Assembly (NCBI RefSeq): GCF_002355515.1
Contig: NZ_AP014809.1
Coordinates: 1,043,501 to 1,107,500 of the forward strand
Origin: Methylorubrum populi
Lineage (GTDB): Bacteria > Pseudomonadota > Alphaproteobacteria > Rhizobiales > Beijerinckiaceae
DNA: 64,000 bases
Direction of reading: 5' to 3'
Shown: piece after piece, positions 33,759-43,775 of the stretch
Layout of the letters: every line of letters starts with the position of its first letter
Position numbering within the stretch: position 1 is the stretch's first letter
Position numbers and translations under genes: made by a program
Notes under the pieces: generated by a model
What the model saw: only the letters and a program-made list of their open reading frames with translations
Database searches by the model: none
Told to the model about the DNA's origin: nothing

Positions 33759-36104
33759 TCATACCGGCCCTCTCAGTGCCGCGAGGTGCGCCGCGAGGTC
33801 GTCGATGATCCAGTGATCGACTGGCTTGAGGCGCCCCTCGTCGTGGAGACGATGGGCAATGCTGGCGGCGCGTTCGAGATACGCTCTCGCGTTCTCAGGT
33901 GCCGCCTGCGCGAGCTTGACGTACGAGACGATCAGATCGCGCTGCCACTGCGTGTTGGCCGGATCGCGCACGGCCAGCGTCTCGCGGATGGCCAGAGCGG
34001 CTTGGTAGGCGGCCAACCCGCCGGGGCCGTCGCCCTGCGCCACCAGCACGTCGCCGATCTTGTTGTGGCTGACCGAGAGGTCGCGCTGCCACTCCGTGTT
34101 GGCCGGATCACGCGCGGCCAGCGTCTTGGCTATGGTCAGACCGGCCCGGTACGCGGCCAGCCCTGCAGGACCGTCGCCCTGCGCCACCAGCACCTCGCCG
34201 ATCTTGTTGTGGCTGACCGAGAGGTCGCGCTGCCACTCCGTGTTGGCCGGATCGCGCACGGCCAGCGTCTCGCGGATGGCCAGAGCGGCCCGGTAGGCGG
34301 CCAACCCGCCGGGGCCGTCGCCCTGCGCCACCAGCACCTCGCCGATCCGCTCGTGGCTGATCGAGAGGTCGCGCTGCCACTCCGTGTTGGCCGGATCGCG
34401 CGCGGCCAGCGTCTCGGCGATGGCCAGAGCGGCCCGGTAGGCGGCCAGCCCGCCGGGGCCGTCGCCCTGCGCCACCAGCACGTCGCCGATCCGCTCGTGG
34501 CTGACCGAGAGGTCGCGCTGCCACTGCGTGTTAGCTGGATCGCGCGCGGCCAGCGTCTCGGCGATGGCCAGAGCGGCCCGGTAGGCGGTCAGCCCGCCGG
34601 GGCCGTCGCCCTGGGCCACCAGCACGTCGCCGATCCTGTTGTGGCTGACGGAGAGGTCGCGCTGCCACTGCGTGTTAGCTGGATCGCGCGCGGCCAGCGT
34701 CTCGCGGATGGCCAGAGCGGCCCGGTAGGCGGCCAGCCCGCCGGGGCCGTCGCCCTGGGCCACCAGCACGTCGCCGATCTTGTTGTGGCTGACGGAGAGG
34801 TCGCGCTGCCACTGCGTGTTGGCCGGATCGCGCACGGCCAAAGTCTCGTCTATGGCTAGAGAGGCCCGATAGGCGGCCAGTGCGCCGGGGCCGTCGCCCT
34901 GCGCCACCAGCACGTCGCCGATCCGCTCGTGGCTGACCGAGAGGTCGCGCTCGTCGCCACGCGCGGTCGCGGCGGCCTGCGCCGAGCGGTACGCGGTCGC
35001 GGCTTGTGCCGTATCCCCGGCAATCATCCAGACGTCACCGAGTGCGATCCAGGCCCAGAGATCGGTCGGATCGAGCTGCGTAATTCGTTCGAGGGAAGCC
35101 CGCGCGCCGTCATGATCGAGCGCGATTCGCTGAACCGCAACCTGTTCCTTCAGGAGAGGCAGGGTCCGCTGGGCGAACGCTTCGGCCTCCGCCTGTATCC
35201 TTTCCTTCAGCAGAAGCAGGGCTTCCTCCGGTTTGAACTGCCCGACGAGCGTCCGCGAGGCGTCGATGGCCGCATCAATGTCGTTGCCGAGATTGGACGA
35301 CGGCGTGGCTTCGGCGGCGTGCGCGCGGGAGGCTTCGACGAACTGCCGGAGCCGCTCCGGAATCTCGGCCACGGGTACATCCTGCGCGCCGATCGTCGAC
35401 AGGATCTCGCGCAGATCGGTCACGGCAACCTGCTCATCCCGCGCGACCGCCCGCGCGATCGACCGGACAACGTAGCGACGGATCACCTGCCCACGAACTA
35501 CGAACGCCTCGTGGAGATGGCTCTGGCCGGAATTCACACCGAGCTCGGACAGGCTGAGGATGCCTGCGACGTGCTGCCCCGGACGAAGGAAGACCGGGGA
35601 GCCGCTGGAGCCTCGCTCCAGCCAGAACCCGGCGGGATTCTTACCGGTGAATTGCCGGCGATCGTCCGCCCGGATGATGTCGGCCAGGTCGCCCTCGATC
35701 GTCACGTCCTCGACGGCGCCCGGGCTGCCGGGCACGCGCCCGGTGAGGCCCGCGACGGCGACGGCCTCACCGATCTCGTAGCGTGCGTCGAAGGCGAGTT
35801 GCAGCGGCAGGATACCAGCCGGGATCTCATCCACCGCGAGCAGGACGATATCCTGAGGTGGGCCGTCCTCGGCCTCGCATGCATCGGCGAGCCGGGCTGT
35901 CGTTCGGAATCGCTCATTTTGCCGGTAGGCATGGGGATATTCGATCGTGACCGCATCGACGGCGGACCCGCCCCTGGATTCCGTCGCCATCCGCCAGACA
36001 TGGCGGCACGTCGCCACGTAGGGCCCCTCGACCAGCACGCCGCACCCCTTGAAACCCTGTGCACCGTGGGCGGCGTGGATGTAGACGAGGCTCTTCTCGA
36101 TCAT
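33759..36104 (-). CDS. Trypsin-like peptidase fused to tetratricopeptide-type repeats
   Basis: A 781-residue protein. Residues about 1-230 are a trypsin-fold peptidase with a plausible triad: H35 (ATCRHVW), D85 (PPQDIVLLAV) and S167 (ERGSSGSPVF). A linker with TPR-like helices follows, then seven tandem 48-residue units (386-721; RDLSVSHERIGDVLVAQGDG is a typical start) and a helical tail. No signal peptide is visible, so it should act in the cytoplasm. The divergent neighbour is a Trypco1-like protein, a partner seen in predicted conflict systems. The start at 36,104 begins directly at the peptidase; upstream frame is a shadow of that neighbour. Confidence 0.85.
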   Translation of the reverse strand: MIEKSLVYIHAAHGAQGFKGCGVLVEGPYVATCRHVWRMATESRGGSAVDAVTIEYPHAYRQNERFRTTARLADACEAEDGPPQDIVLLAVDEIPAGILPLQLAFDARYEIGEAVAVAGLTGRVPGSPGAVEDVTIEGDLADIIRADDRRQFTGKNPAGFWLERGSSGSPVFLRPGQHVAGILSLSELGVNSGQSHLHEAFVVRGQVIRRYVVRSIARAVARDEQVAVTDLREILSTIGAQDVPVAEIPERLRQFVEASRAHAAEATPSSNLGNDIDAAIDASRTLVGQFKPEEALLLLKERIQAEAEAFAQRTLPLLKEQVAVQRIALDHDGARASLERITQLDPTDLWAWIALGDVWMIAGDTAQAATAYRSAQAAATARGDERDLSVSHERIGDVLVAQGDGPGALAAYRASLAIDETLAVRDPANTQWQRDLSVSHNKIGDVLVAQGDGPGGLAAYRAALAIRETLAARDPANTQWQRDLSVSHNRIGDVLVAQGDGPGGLTAYRAALAIAETLAARDPANTQWQRDLSVSHERIGDVLVAQGDGPGGLAAYRAALAIAETLAARDPANTEWQRDLSISHERIGEVLVAQGDGPGGLAAYRAALAIRETLAVRDPANTEWQRDLSVSHNKIGEVLVAQGDGPAGLAAYRAGLTIAKTLAARDPANTEWQRDLSVSHNKIGDVLVAQGDGPGGLAAYQAALAIRETLAVRDPANTQWQRDLIVSYVKLAQAAPENARAYLERAASIAHRLHDEGRLKPVDHWIIDDLAAHLAALRGPV
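33942..34949 (-). repeat. Seven tandem 144-bp units encoding TPR-like repeats
   Basis: Units begin at 34,949, 34,805 and so on every 144 bp down to 33,942. Each encodes 48 residues ending DPANT(Q/E)WQ. Neighbouring units are nearly identical in DNA, which suggests recent duplication or gene conversion and possible copy-number change between strains. Confidence 0.9.
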
Positions 36105-36125
36105 TTCAGCAATGGAATTCTGGCA

Positions 36126-36443
36126 ATGTCGGCACGGATGGTAGTCGAGCTTCCCGATGGCAACAAAGTCCTTTTTGGCCGAGATCCGGATACCGGCCTC
36201 GGTGAGATCGGCATTGGGGACGACATCACCACGAAGTCGCAGGAACAATTCAAGAAGGCACTGACTTCGCTCGCCGGTCTCGTGAAGGCGATGGAGGAGA
36301 CCGTCGGCGCGCTGGCCCGGCGACCGGACGCGATCGAAATGGAGTTCGGCGCCAAGCTTACCGGCGAGTGCGACCTTTGGATCGTCTCGGGCGAGACCGA
36401 AGCCGAATTCAAGGTGACACTGAAGTGGGGTAAGCCGGACTGA
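36126..36443 (+). CDS. Trypsin-co-occurring domain 1 (Trypco1, CU044_2847 family) protein
   Basis: A 105-residue protein reading MVVELPDGNKVLFGRD near its start, a helical middle (QEQFKKALTSLAGLVKAMEE), and the family-typical end PDAIEMEFGAKLTGECDL with TEAEFKVTLKWG. This matches the small domain that recurs beside trypsin-like peptidases in predicted bacterial conflict systems. The ATGs at 36,126 and 36,138 are both possible. The gene begins 21 bp from the divergent peptidase gene, so each promoter must lie inside the other gene. A sensor or regulator role is inference. Confidence 0.78.
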   Translation: MSARMVVELPDGNKVLFGRDPDTGLGEIGIGDDITTKSQEQFKKALTSLAGLVKAMEETVGALARRPDAIEMEFGAKLTGECDLWIVSGETEAEFKVTLKWGKPD

Positions 36444-36528
36444 CCTGCGCCCGACCACATTGAGCCCTCGCGCCGCCGGTGCTACCCGGCTGACGCATCC
36501 CAATGCGACTGCGCGAGGCGCTTGAAAA

Positions 36529-37836
36529 ATGATCCCCCGCTACTCCCGTCCCGAGATGACCGCGATCTGGTCGCCGGAGAGCCGGTTCCGGATCTGGTTC
36601 GAGATTGAAGCCCACGCCACCACGGCGCTCGCCAATATCGGCGTCGTGCCGAAGGAAGCCGCCGACAAGGTCTGGGAGAAGGGCCGCGACGCGATGTTCG
36701 ACGTCGCCCGCATCGACGCCATCGAGGCGGTGACGAAGCACGACGTCATCGCCTTCCTCACGCATCTCGCCGAGATCGTCGGGCCGGAGGCGCGCTTCGT
36801 CCACCAGGGCATGACCTCGTCCGACGTGCTCGACACCTGCCTCAACGTGCAGCTCACCAAGGCGGCCGACATCCTGATCAAGGATCTCGACGCGCTGCTG
36901 GCCGCACTGAAGCGGCGCGCCTTCGAGCACAAGCTCACTCCGACCATCGGCCGCTCGCACGGCATCCACGCCGAACCCGTCACCTTCGGCCTCAAGCTTG
37001 CCCAGGCCTATGCCGAGTTCGCCCGCGCCAAGGAGCGCCTGATCGCGGCGCGTAAGGAAGTCGCGACCTGCGCGATCTCCGGCGCCGTCGGCACCTTCGC
37101 CAACATCGACCCGCGCGTGGAGGAATACGTCGCCGAGCAGATGGGCCTCCAGCCGGAGCCGGTCTCGACCCAGGTGATCCCGCGCGACCGCCACGCCATG
37201 TTTTTTGCGACCCTCGGTGTGATCGCGAGTTCGATGGAGCGCCTCGCGACGGAAGTGCGTCATCTTCAGCGCACCGAGGTGCTGGAGGCGGAGGAATTCT
37301 TCTCCGAGGGGCAGAAGGGGTCTTCCGCCATGCCCCACAAGCGCAATCCGGTGCTCACCGAGAACATCACCGGTCTGGCGCGCATGGTGCGCGGCTACGT
37401 GACCCCGGCGCTGGAGAACGTCGCGCTCTGGCACGAGCGGGACATCTCGCATTCCTCGGTTGAGCGGATGATCGGCCCGGACGCCACCGTCACCCTCGAT
37501 TTCGCGCTCGCCCGGCTCACCGGCGTGATCGACAAGCTGCTGATCTACCCCGAGCAGATGCAGAAGAACCTCGACCGGCTCGGCGGCCTCGTCCACTCGC
37601 AGCGGGTGCTGCTGGCGCTGACCCAGGGCGGCGTCTCGCGCGAGGACGCCTACCGGCTGGTCCAGCGCAACGCGATGCCGGTCTGGCGCGGCGAGGGCGA
37701 TTTCCTGACGCTCCTCAAGGCCGATCCGGAGGTGACCGCGGTCCTGAAGCCCGAGCAGATCGAGGAATGCTTCGATCTCGGCTATCATCTGAAACACGTC
37801 GACACGATCTTTTCGCGCGTGTTCGGAGAGGCCTGA
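36529..37836 (+). CDS. purB: Adenylosuccinate lyase
   Basis: Catalyses two eliminations of fumarate in purine synthesis. The 435-residue product begins MIPRYSRPEMTAIWSPESRF and carries the catalytic TIGRSHGIHAEPVTFGLKLA and the signature loop GSSAMPHKRNPVLTENI. It is followed by dat and, 1.5 kb on, purA, which makes its adenylosuccinate substrate. Confidence 0.97.
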   Translation: MIPRYSRPEMTAIWSPESRFRIWFEIEAHATTALANIGVVPKEAADKVWEKGRDAMFDVARIDAIEAVTKHDVIAFLTHLAEIVGPEARFVHQGMTSSDVLDTCLNVQLTKAADILIKDLDALLAALKRRAFEHKLTPTIGRSHGIHAEPVTFGLKLAQAYAEFARAKERLIAARKEVATCAISGAVGTFANIDPRVEEYVAEQMGLQPEPVSTQVIPRDRHAMFFATLGVIASSMERLATEVRHLQRTEVLEAEEFFSEGQKGSSAMPHKRNPVLTENITGLARMVRGYVTPALENVALWHERDISHSSVERMIGPDATVTLDFALARLTGVIDKLLIYPEQMQKNLDRLGGLVHSQRVLLALTQGGVSREDAYRLVQRNAMPVWRGEGDFLTLLKADPEVTAVLKPEQIEECFDLGYHLKHVDTIFSRVFGEA

Positions 37837-37896
37837 TCCCGTCCTGCACGGAACCTGCTTCGCGCTCCTCCCGACGACGGACGACCGAGAGAACCG

Positions 37897-38754
37897 ATGA
37901 GCCGCACCGCCTATCTCAACGGTGAATTCCTGCCCCTGGACGAAGCCCGCGTGCCGGTGATGGACCGCGGCTTCCTGTTCGCCGACGGGATCTACGAGGT
38001 CGCCGCCGTGCTGCACGGCCGCCTCGTGGACAATGCTGGGCATCTGGCTCGGCTCGACCGCTCGCTCTCCGAGATCGGCATCCGCAACCCGCACTCGGCC
38101 GAGGCGTGGGAGCGGCTGGAAACGGAGCTCGTCGAGCGCAACGGCGTGCGGGAGGGCCTCGTCTACATCCAGGTGACGCGGGGCGTGGCCGAGCGCGACT
38201 TCTCCTATCCGAAGGGGGACGTGGCCCCCACCGTGGTGATGTTCACGCAGGAGAAATCCATCGTGAACAACCCGATGGCCGAGACCGGCGCCCGGGCGAT
38301 CACCGTGCCGGACCTGCGCTGGAAGCGGCGGGACATCAAGTCGGTGGCCCTTCTCGCCCAGGTGCTCGCCAAGCAGCAGGCGGCGGAGGCCGGCGTCGCC
38401 GAAGCCTTCATGGTCGAGGACGGGGTGGTGACGGAGGGCTCCTCCTCCACCGTCTTCATCGTCACCAAGGGCGGTGCGCTGGTGACGCGCCCGCTCTCCC
38501 ACGCGGTTCTGCCAGGCATCACCCGCAAGGCGGTGCTGGCGCTCGCCGAAGAGACCGGCCTCGCCTTCGAGGAGCGGCTGATCAACGCGCGGGAACTGCC
38601 CGAGGCGGCGGAAGCCTTCTACACCTCGGCCTCGGCCTTCGTAATGCCGGTGGTGGAGATCGACGGCAAACCGCTCGGCGACGGGCGGCCCGGCCCGGTG
38701 GCCAAGCGCCTGCGCGAATTGTACTTCGCCTTCGCCGAGACGTCCGCGTCCTAG
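37897..38754 (+). CDS. dat: D-amino-acid transaminase (fold type IV)
   Basis: A 285-residue PLP aminotransferase starting MSRTAYLNGEFLPLDEARVP, with VMDRGFLFADGIYEV and the PLP lysine in RRDIKSVALLAQVLAKQQAA; EGSSSTVFIV and GITRKAVLALA bind the cofactor phosphate. It converts D-alanine and 2-oxoglutarate to D-glutamate and pyruvate, feeding peptidoglycan. Branched-chain transaminases share the fold, but the motifs favour DAAT. Confidence 0.9.
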   Translation: MSRTAYLNGEFLPLDEARVPVMDRGFLFADGIYEVAAVLHGRLVDNAGHLARLDRSLSEIGIRNPHSAEAWERLETELVERNGVREGLVYIQVTRGVAERDFSYPKGDVAPTVVMFTQEKSIVNNPMAETGARAITVPDLRWKRRDIKSVALLAQVLAKQQAAEAGVAEAFMVEDGVVTEGSSSTVFIVTKGGALVTRPLSHAVLPGITRKAVLALAEETGLAFEERLINARELPEAAEAFYTSASAFVMPVVEIDGKPLGDGRPGPVAKRLRELYFAFAETSAS

Positions 38755-38814
38755 CCTGACAGGAACGCGAGGGCGCGCGCATCCGTTGGTTCCCAAAGGA
38801 CCACTGAGGACGCG

Positions 38815-39129
38815 ATGACCTTAGCCAGAACGACACTCTGCGCCGCCCTGTTCGCCGCCCTGGCGGGCGGTGCCGCCTTCGCGCAGGACCCCACCGTGCC
38901 CCAGCGCGGCCAGGACAGCGATCCGAAGCTGCCCGCGCCGCAGGAGCAGGTGCCGGAGAAGGTCCGGCCGGAGAGCGACACCACCGGCAGCACGCTCAGC
39001 GAAAAGCTCGAAAAGTCGGACGGCGTCATCAAGCCGCCCGCGGGCGTCGATCCCGAGATCAAGACGATCGCGCCCGAGCCGACGCCGAACTCGACCCCCG
39101 TGATCAAGCCGCCGGGCAACGCCAAATAG
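38815..39129 (+). CDS. Small exported Pro/Glu-rich protein
   Basis: A 104-residue protein: signal peptide MTLARTTLCAALFAALAGGA (cleavage AFA/QD), then a low-complexity Pro/Glu/Asp/Thr chain (DPKLPAPQEQVPEKVRPESD, ...KPPAGVDPEI). Probably unstructured and periplasmic. No family recognised. Confidence 0.65.
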   Translation: MTLARTTLCAALFAALAGGAAFAQDPTVPQRGQDSDPKLPAPQEQVPEKVRPESDTTGSTLSEKLEKSDGVIKPPAGVDPEIKTIAPEPTPNSTPVIKPPGNAK

Positions 39130-39229
39130 ACCGAGGGCACATCAGCCATGCAAGGCGGTCCCCAAGGGTCGGGGCCGCTTCGCTTGACCTGCCTGCCCAT
39201 ATCGCCGAAGACGCGCCCGTATGCTCGAT

Positions 39230-39253
39230 CCCCGGCCTGATCGCCGGGGTTTT
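39230..39253 (+). terminator. Intrinsic terminator before purA
   Basis: Arms CCCCGGC and GCCGGGG with a six-base loop and a following TTTT. It closes the purB-side transcription unit about 100 bp after the small exported-protein gene and 60 bp before purA. Confidence 0.75.
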
Positions 39254-39312
39254 CGCGCGTGGCGCAACCGCTTGGCGCCCGCGCCAGCGATTGCGAGACA
39301 GGTCAGACGCGC

Positions 39313-40605
<1,293 letters not shown>

Positions 40606-40645
40606 GGCCCGGGACGGCGGGTAGAGACAGGCAGATCCGGGCACG

Positions 40646-42148
40646 ATGGCCGACTATTATCCGTTGCTGGCACGCGCGCTCGACGCCCTGCCCGACCGTT
40701 CCCCGGCCCTGCGCCGGGCCGTCTACGATCGCGCGCGCAGCGCCCTGATCGCACAGCTCCGTTCGCTCGATCCGCCGGTGCCCGAGGCCGATATCGACCT
40801 CGAGCGTCAGGCGCTCGACACGGCGATCGGGCGCCTTGAGGCCGAGTACGAGGCACCGCCCGCAGCGGTCGAGACGCCGACGGCGCCCGAAACAGCACCG
40901 TCGGAGCCGCCCCTTTCCCCGGTCTCGGAACCGGTGCGGCCGGAGCCGCTCTCGCCCGGTCCTCTGCCGCCGACGCTGCCGGAGCCCGAACCGCCGCAGA
41001 ATCCGGATGGACCGCTGGTTCTGCCCCCGGCCTCGGTGCCGGCCGGACTCGGATCGGACTTCGGCCGCACGGAGACCAAGCCGGCGGGCGAGACGGTGCC
41101 GTTCATGCCGCCGCCCCGACGGACGAGGACGGACGAGGCGTCGAAGCCCGCGCCTGAGGCCAGCGACAGCTTCATTCCGCCTTCCCCCTCTTCCGATGGC
41201 GCCAAGCTCCACGGAGTAACCGGCGAGGCCGAGGCGGACGCGGGGACCGATACCGCATCCCCCGGAGCCGCCTTCGACGCGAGCGGCACCGGCGAGGCGG
41301 GCAATGGCCGCCAGCGACCGCGCATCGATGTCGTGACGCCGCCCGAGGGCCGTTCACGCCTGTTGCGCAACCTGTTCGTGGGCGGCGTGCTCGCGGCGGT
41401 GATCGCGCTGATCGCGGTGGCCGCCTTCTTCCTGCGCGACAAGCCGTCCGACCTGCAGCAGAGCGCGGCCGAACAGGAGGTGCCGGCCGAGCAGCCGGAT
41501 GCGAAGTTCTCGGACCGCGTCGGGTCGGAACGCAACGAGGCCGAGGCGCGCCCGAAGCCGGCAGCTCCGGGCGCCGCACCGGCCCAGCCGGAGGTGACCG
41601 TCTCGCAACGGGGGATCCTCTACGAGGAAAACCAGAGCGACCCGCGCGCCCAGCCGATCGCCACCAACGGCCAGACCGTCTGGCGGGTGGAGGCCGTGAA
41701 CGGCGCGCAGGGAGAGCCGTTGCAGACGGTGCTTCGGGCCAATGTGGAGTTCCCGGATGCGGGGCTGACGCTGGCGATGACCATGCGCAGGAACCTCGAC
41801 CCGACGCTTCCCGCCTCTCACACGATCGAACTCGCCTTCACCAACAGTGGGGAGGCGGGCGCCAAGCGCGCGGTGCAGAATATCGGCCTGCTCCAGCTCA
41901 AGGACGAGGAGGCCGCCCGCGGTTCGCCCGTCTCGGGGCTTCCGGTGCGGGTGCGTGAAAACCTGTTCCTGATCGGTCTGTCCTCGCTGAAGAGCGACGT
42001 GGACCGCAACACCGAGATGCTTCTGCACAAGAACTGGCTCGATCTGGCGCTGAATTACACGAGCGGCCAGAGGGCCGTCATCAGCTTCGAGAAGGGCACC
42101 GCCGGCACACAGGCTCTGCAGAACGTCTTCGCGCAGTGGCAAAACTAG
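40646..42148 (+). CDS. Single-span membrane protein with Pro-rich cytoplasmic half, unknown
   Basis: A 500-residue protein. An N-terminal helical segment (MADYYPLLARALDALPDRSP, RRAVYDRARSALIAQLRSLD) recurs in alphaproteobacterial proteins of unknown function. A long Pro/Glu/Ser disordered region (70-240) follows, then one membrane helix near 250 (GGVLAAVIALIAVAAFFL) and a periplasmic domain of about 230 residues with beta-strand character (SQRGILYEENQSDPRAQPIA). No function is assigned. The TAG stop touches an intergenic palindrome, as in pleD. Confidence 0.7.
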   Translation: MADYYPLLARALDALPDRSPALRRAVYDRARSALIAQLRSLDPPVPEADIDLERQALDTAIGRLEAEYEAPPAAVETPTAPETAPSEPPLSPVSEPVRPEPLSPGPLPPTLPEPEPPQNPDGPLVLPPASVPAGLGSDFGRTETKPAGETVPFMPPPRRTRTDEASKPAPEASDSFIPPSPSSDGAKLHGVTGEAEADAGTDTASPGAAFDASGTGEAGNGRQRPRIDVVTPPEGRSRLLRNLFVGGVLAAVIALIAVAAFFLRDKPSDLQQSAAEQEVPAEQPDAKFSDRVGSERNEAEARPKPAAPGAAPAQPEVTVSQRGILYEENQSDPRAQPIATNGQTVWRVEAVNGAQGEPLQTVLRANVEFPDAGLTLAMTMRRNLDPTLPASHTIELAFTNSGEAGAKRAVQNIGLLQLKDEEAARGSPVSGLPVRVRENLFLIGLSSLKSDVDRNTEMLLHKNWLDLALNYTSGQRAVISFEKGTAGTQALQNVFAQWQN

Positions 42149-42201
42149 AGCATCATCCCGGAAGGTGGTTTGCGGCTTTCGGAAAAAGATGATGCAAAAA
42201 C
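42146..42201. repeat. Dispersed palindromic element, copy 2
   Basis: Near-identical to the element at 8,495-8,550: AGCATCATCCCGGAAGG, loop, then CTTTCGGAAAAAGATGATGC. It also begins in a TAG stop codon. Confidence 0.82.
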
Positions 42202-42212
42202 AAAAGGCTAGC

Positions 42213-42260
42213 GCTTCGTCCGGAAGGGTGATCGCCGACTTTCGGGACGATGCAAAACGA
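42213..42260. repeat. Dispersed palindromic element, diverged copy 3
   Basis: GCTTCGTCCGGAAGGGTGAT to CGGGACGATGC forms the same kind of hairpin in opposite orientation, directly after copy 2. The rest of the 42,261-42,480 leader holds no recognisable gene. Confidence 0.6.
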
Positions 42261-42480
42261 AGAGGCGCGCGTCTCTCGACGAAACGCCCTGCCGCAGCGC
42301 CGGAGAGCGCGTCGTGACGATGCTCGGGTTGGCGACATCCGGAGCCTGACAAACCGCCGCCCTCGATCGCTCAACGCATTCTTCCCTAGGTTGCAGAATC
42401 GTGCGATGCTGCGCTGCCGCACAGCATCGCTTCGGCGCCGACGCTCGTCGCCCGGCTCGATGCCGAGGGAGACGACACGC

Positions 42481-43587
42481 ATGCCTCTGCTCGCCAGCGA
42501 GACCCTTGCCAAAATCGGGGAGGTCCAGAGCGAACGCGTCCGTGTGCTGCCGAAAAAGCTCGCCGACAACCCGCTGCGCACGCTGGCGCTGGACGCCTAT
42601 CAGAGTCGCAACGCGGCGCTCGATGTCCTCTTCTACGATGTGGCGAGCATCACGAAGGAAGAGACCCATCATCTCGCCGTCTCGATCGTCCACGAGGGCG
42701 ACATCCTGCTCGTACCGCCCACGGGCGAGGGCTCGCTGTCAATCTTCCGCAGCGTGGAGGACTTCCTCGGACAAGGGCCCGCATCCGCGGCCCTGGCTGT
42801 GGCCGGCGTCGGCAGCTCCTCGCTGGGCGCGGCCGCCTTTGCCCGCAATGTCGCCGACGCCCTCGGCCGGCCGGTGGCGGCGGTGGTGTCCGGCTACGGC
42901 CTCGCTGATGTCCTGACGGAAGCCTTGGGCGGCTTCTTCTTCTTCGGCGGCCTCAACAGCCTCCGCCACCTCTTCGAATCCCTCGATACGGCCTCGCTGG
43001 CCCTGTCGCGGTCGTTCCTGAACTCGGGGGAAGCGACCCTGGAGCGGAGCGAGGGGCTGCACTGGGTGCGAACCAGCGAAGACACCCGCACCGTGCTGGC
43101 GCTTTTGAAGGACCCGCGCTTCGCGCCCGACCTTCTCATCGGCCATTCCAAGGGCAACCTCGTGATCTCCGAGGCGCTCTACGCCCTGGTCTCCGAGGCG
43201 AGCGGGCGTGCCGCGTCGCTTGCCGCCGCGAGCCGCATCGTGACGGTCAGCGCCAAGATCGGCATGCCGGAACCGTTCTACGACGTCTTCGACATCATGG
43301 GACAGTACGACCTGTTCGGTCTCTTCAACTCCCGGCTCGACTTGGAGACCGACTATGTCGTGCCGCAGGCGTGGCACAGCACCAATCCCGATTTCGCCTG
43401 GCCGGGTCTTGGTCGGGGTATCCATGTGGCACCGACTCTGAAAACCGTCCTGGCCATGACGAAGTCGGCGGGCCGTTCCGGGACACCTGCTCTCCACGGC
43501 ACCGCCGCGGCGGTTCTGGATCTGCCGCAGCGGTTCACCGCAGCCCTGCACCGTCCCGCCTTTGATGGTTCCCAACTCTCCGCTTGA
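42481..43587 (+). CDS. Predicted alpha/beta hydrolase
   Basis: A 368-residue cytoplasmic protein beginning MPLLASETLAKIGEVQSERV. The nucleophile elbow is LLIGHSKGNLVISEALYAL (Ser223), and a late WHSTNPDFAWPGLGRGIHV could supply the catalytic His. LAVAGVGSSSLGAAAFARNV and VAAVVSGYGLADVLTEALGG suggest a hydrophobic-substrate esterase/lipase. Long frames extend upstream without support. Substrate unknown. Confidence 0.7.
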   Translation: MPLLASETLAKIGEVQSERVRVLPKKLADNPLRTLALDAYQSRNAALDVLFYDVASITKEETHHLAVSIVHEGDILLVPPTGEGSLSIFRSVEDFLGQGPASAALAVAGVGSSSLGAAAFARNVADALGRPVAAVVSGYGLADVLTEALGGFFFFGGLNSLRHLFESLDTASLALSRSFLNSGEATLERSEGLHWVRTSEDTRTVLALLKDPRFAPDLLIGHSKGNLVISEALYALVSEASGRAASLAAASRIVTVSAKIGMPEPFYDVFDIMGQYDLFGLFNSRLDLETDYVVPQAWHSTNPDFAWPGLGRGIHVAPTLKTVLAMTKSAGRSGTPALHGTAAAVLDLPQRFTAALHRPAFDGSQLSA

Positions 43588-43662
43588 AGCGGATCGACGA
43601 TCCCGAAGAAAAAGGCCGGTGACGCGACAGGATCGCGCCAACGGCCTGACTGCTTCATCGAA

Positions 43663-43711
43663 GCTTCGTCCTCCCGAAGGAGCCTCGCCGGCTTTCGCGG
43701 GACGACGATGC
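43663..43711. repeat. Dispersed palindromic element, diverged copy 4
   Basis: GCTTCGTCCTCCCGAAGGAG to CGGGACGACGATGC resembles copy 3 with an insertion. It lies between convergent genes. Confidence 0.5.
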
Positions 43712-43726
43712 AAGAAACCGGGCAAA

Positions 43727-43761
43727 CGCATCGGCCTGGATCGGATGCCCAGGCCGATGCG
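43727..43761 (-). terminator. Hairpin terminator of rpoH
   Basis: Perfect 13-bp arms CGCATCGGCCTGG and CCAGGCCGATGCG with a nine-base loop, 14 bp past the rpoH stop. On the reverse strand a short TTT follows. It may stop transcription from both sides. Confidence 0.65.
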
Positions 43762-43775
43762 CCAGAACTGTCCCG

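Noticed and set aside
33942..34949. Tandem repeats considered as a CRISPR array
   Set aside because: Units are 144 bp, contiguous and in frame within one protein, with no spacers.
33786..36125. Forward-strand open frames opposite the trypsin-TPR gene
   Set aside because: Repetitive antisense translation of the TPR units. Only the part from 36,126 has real protein features (the Trypco1-like gene).
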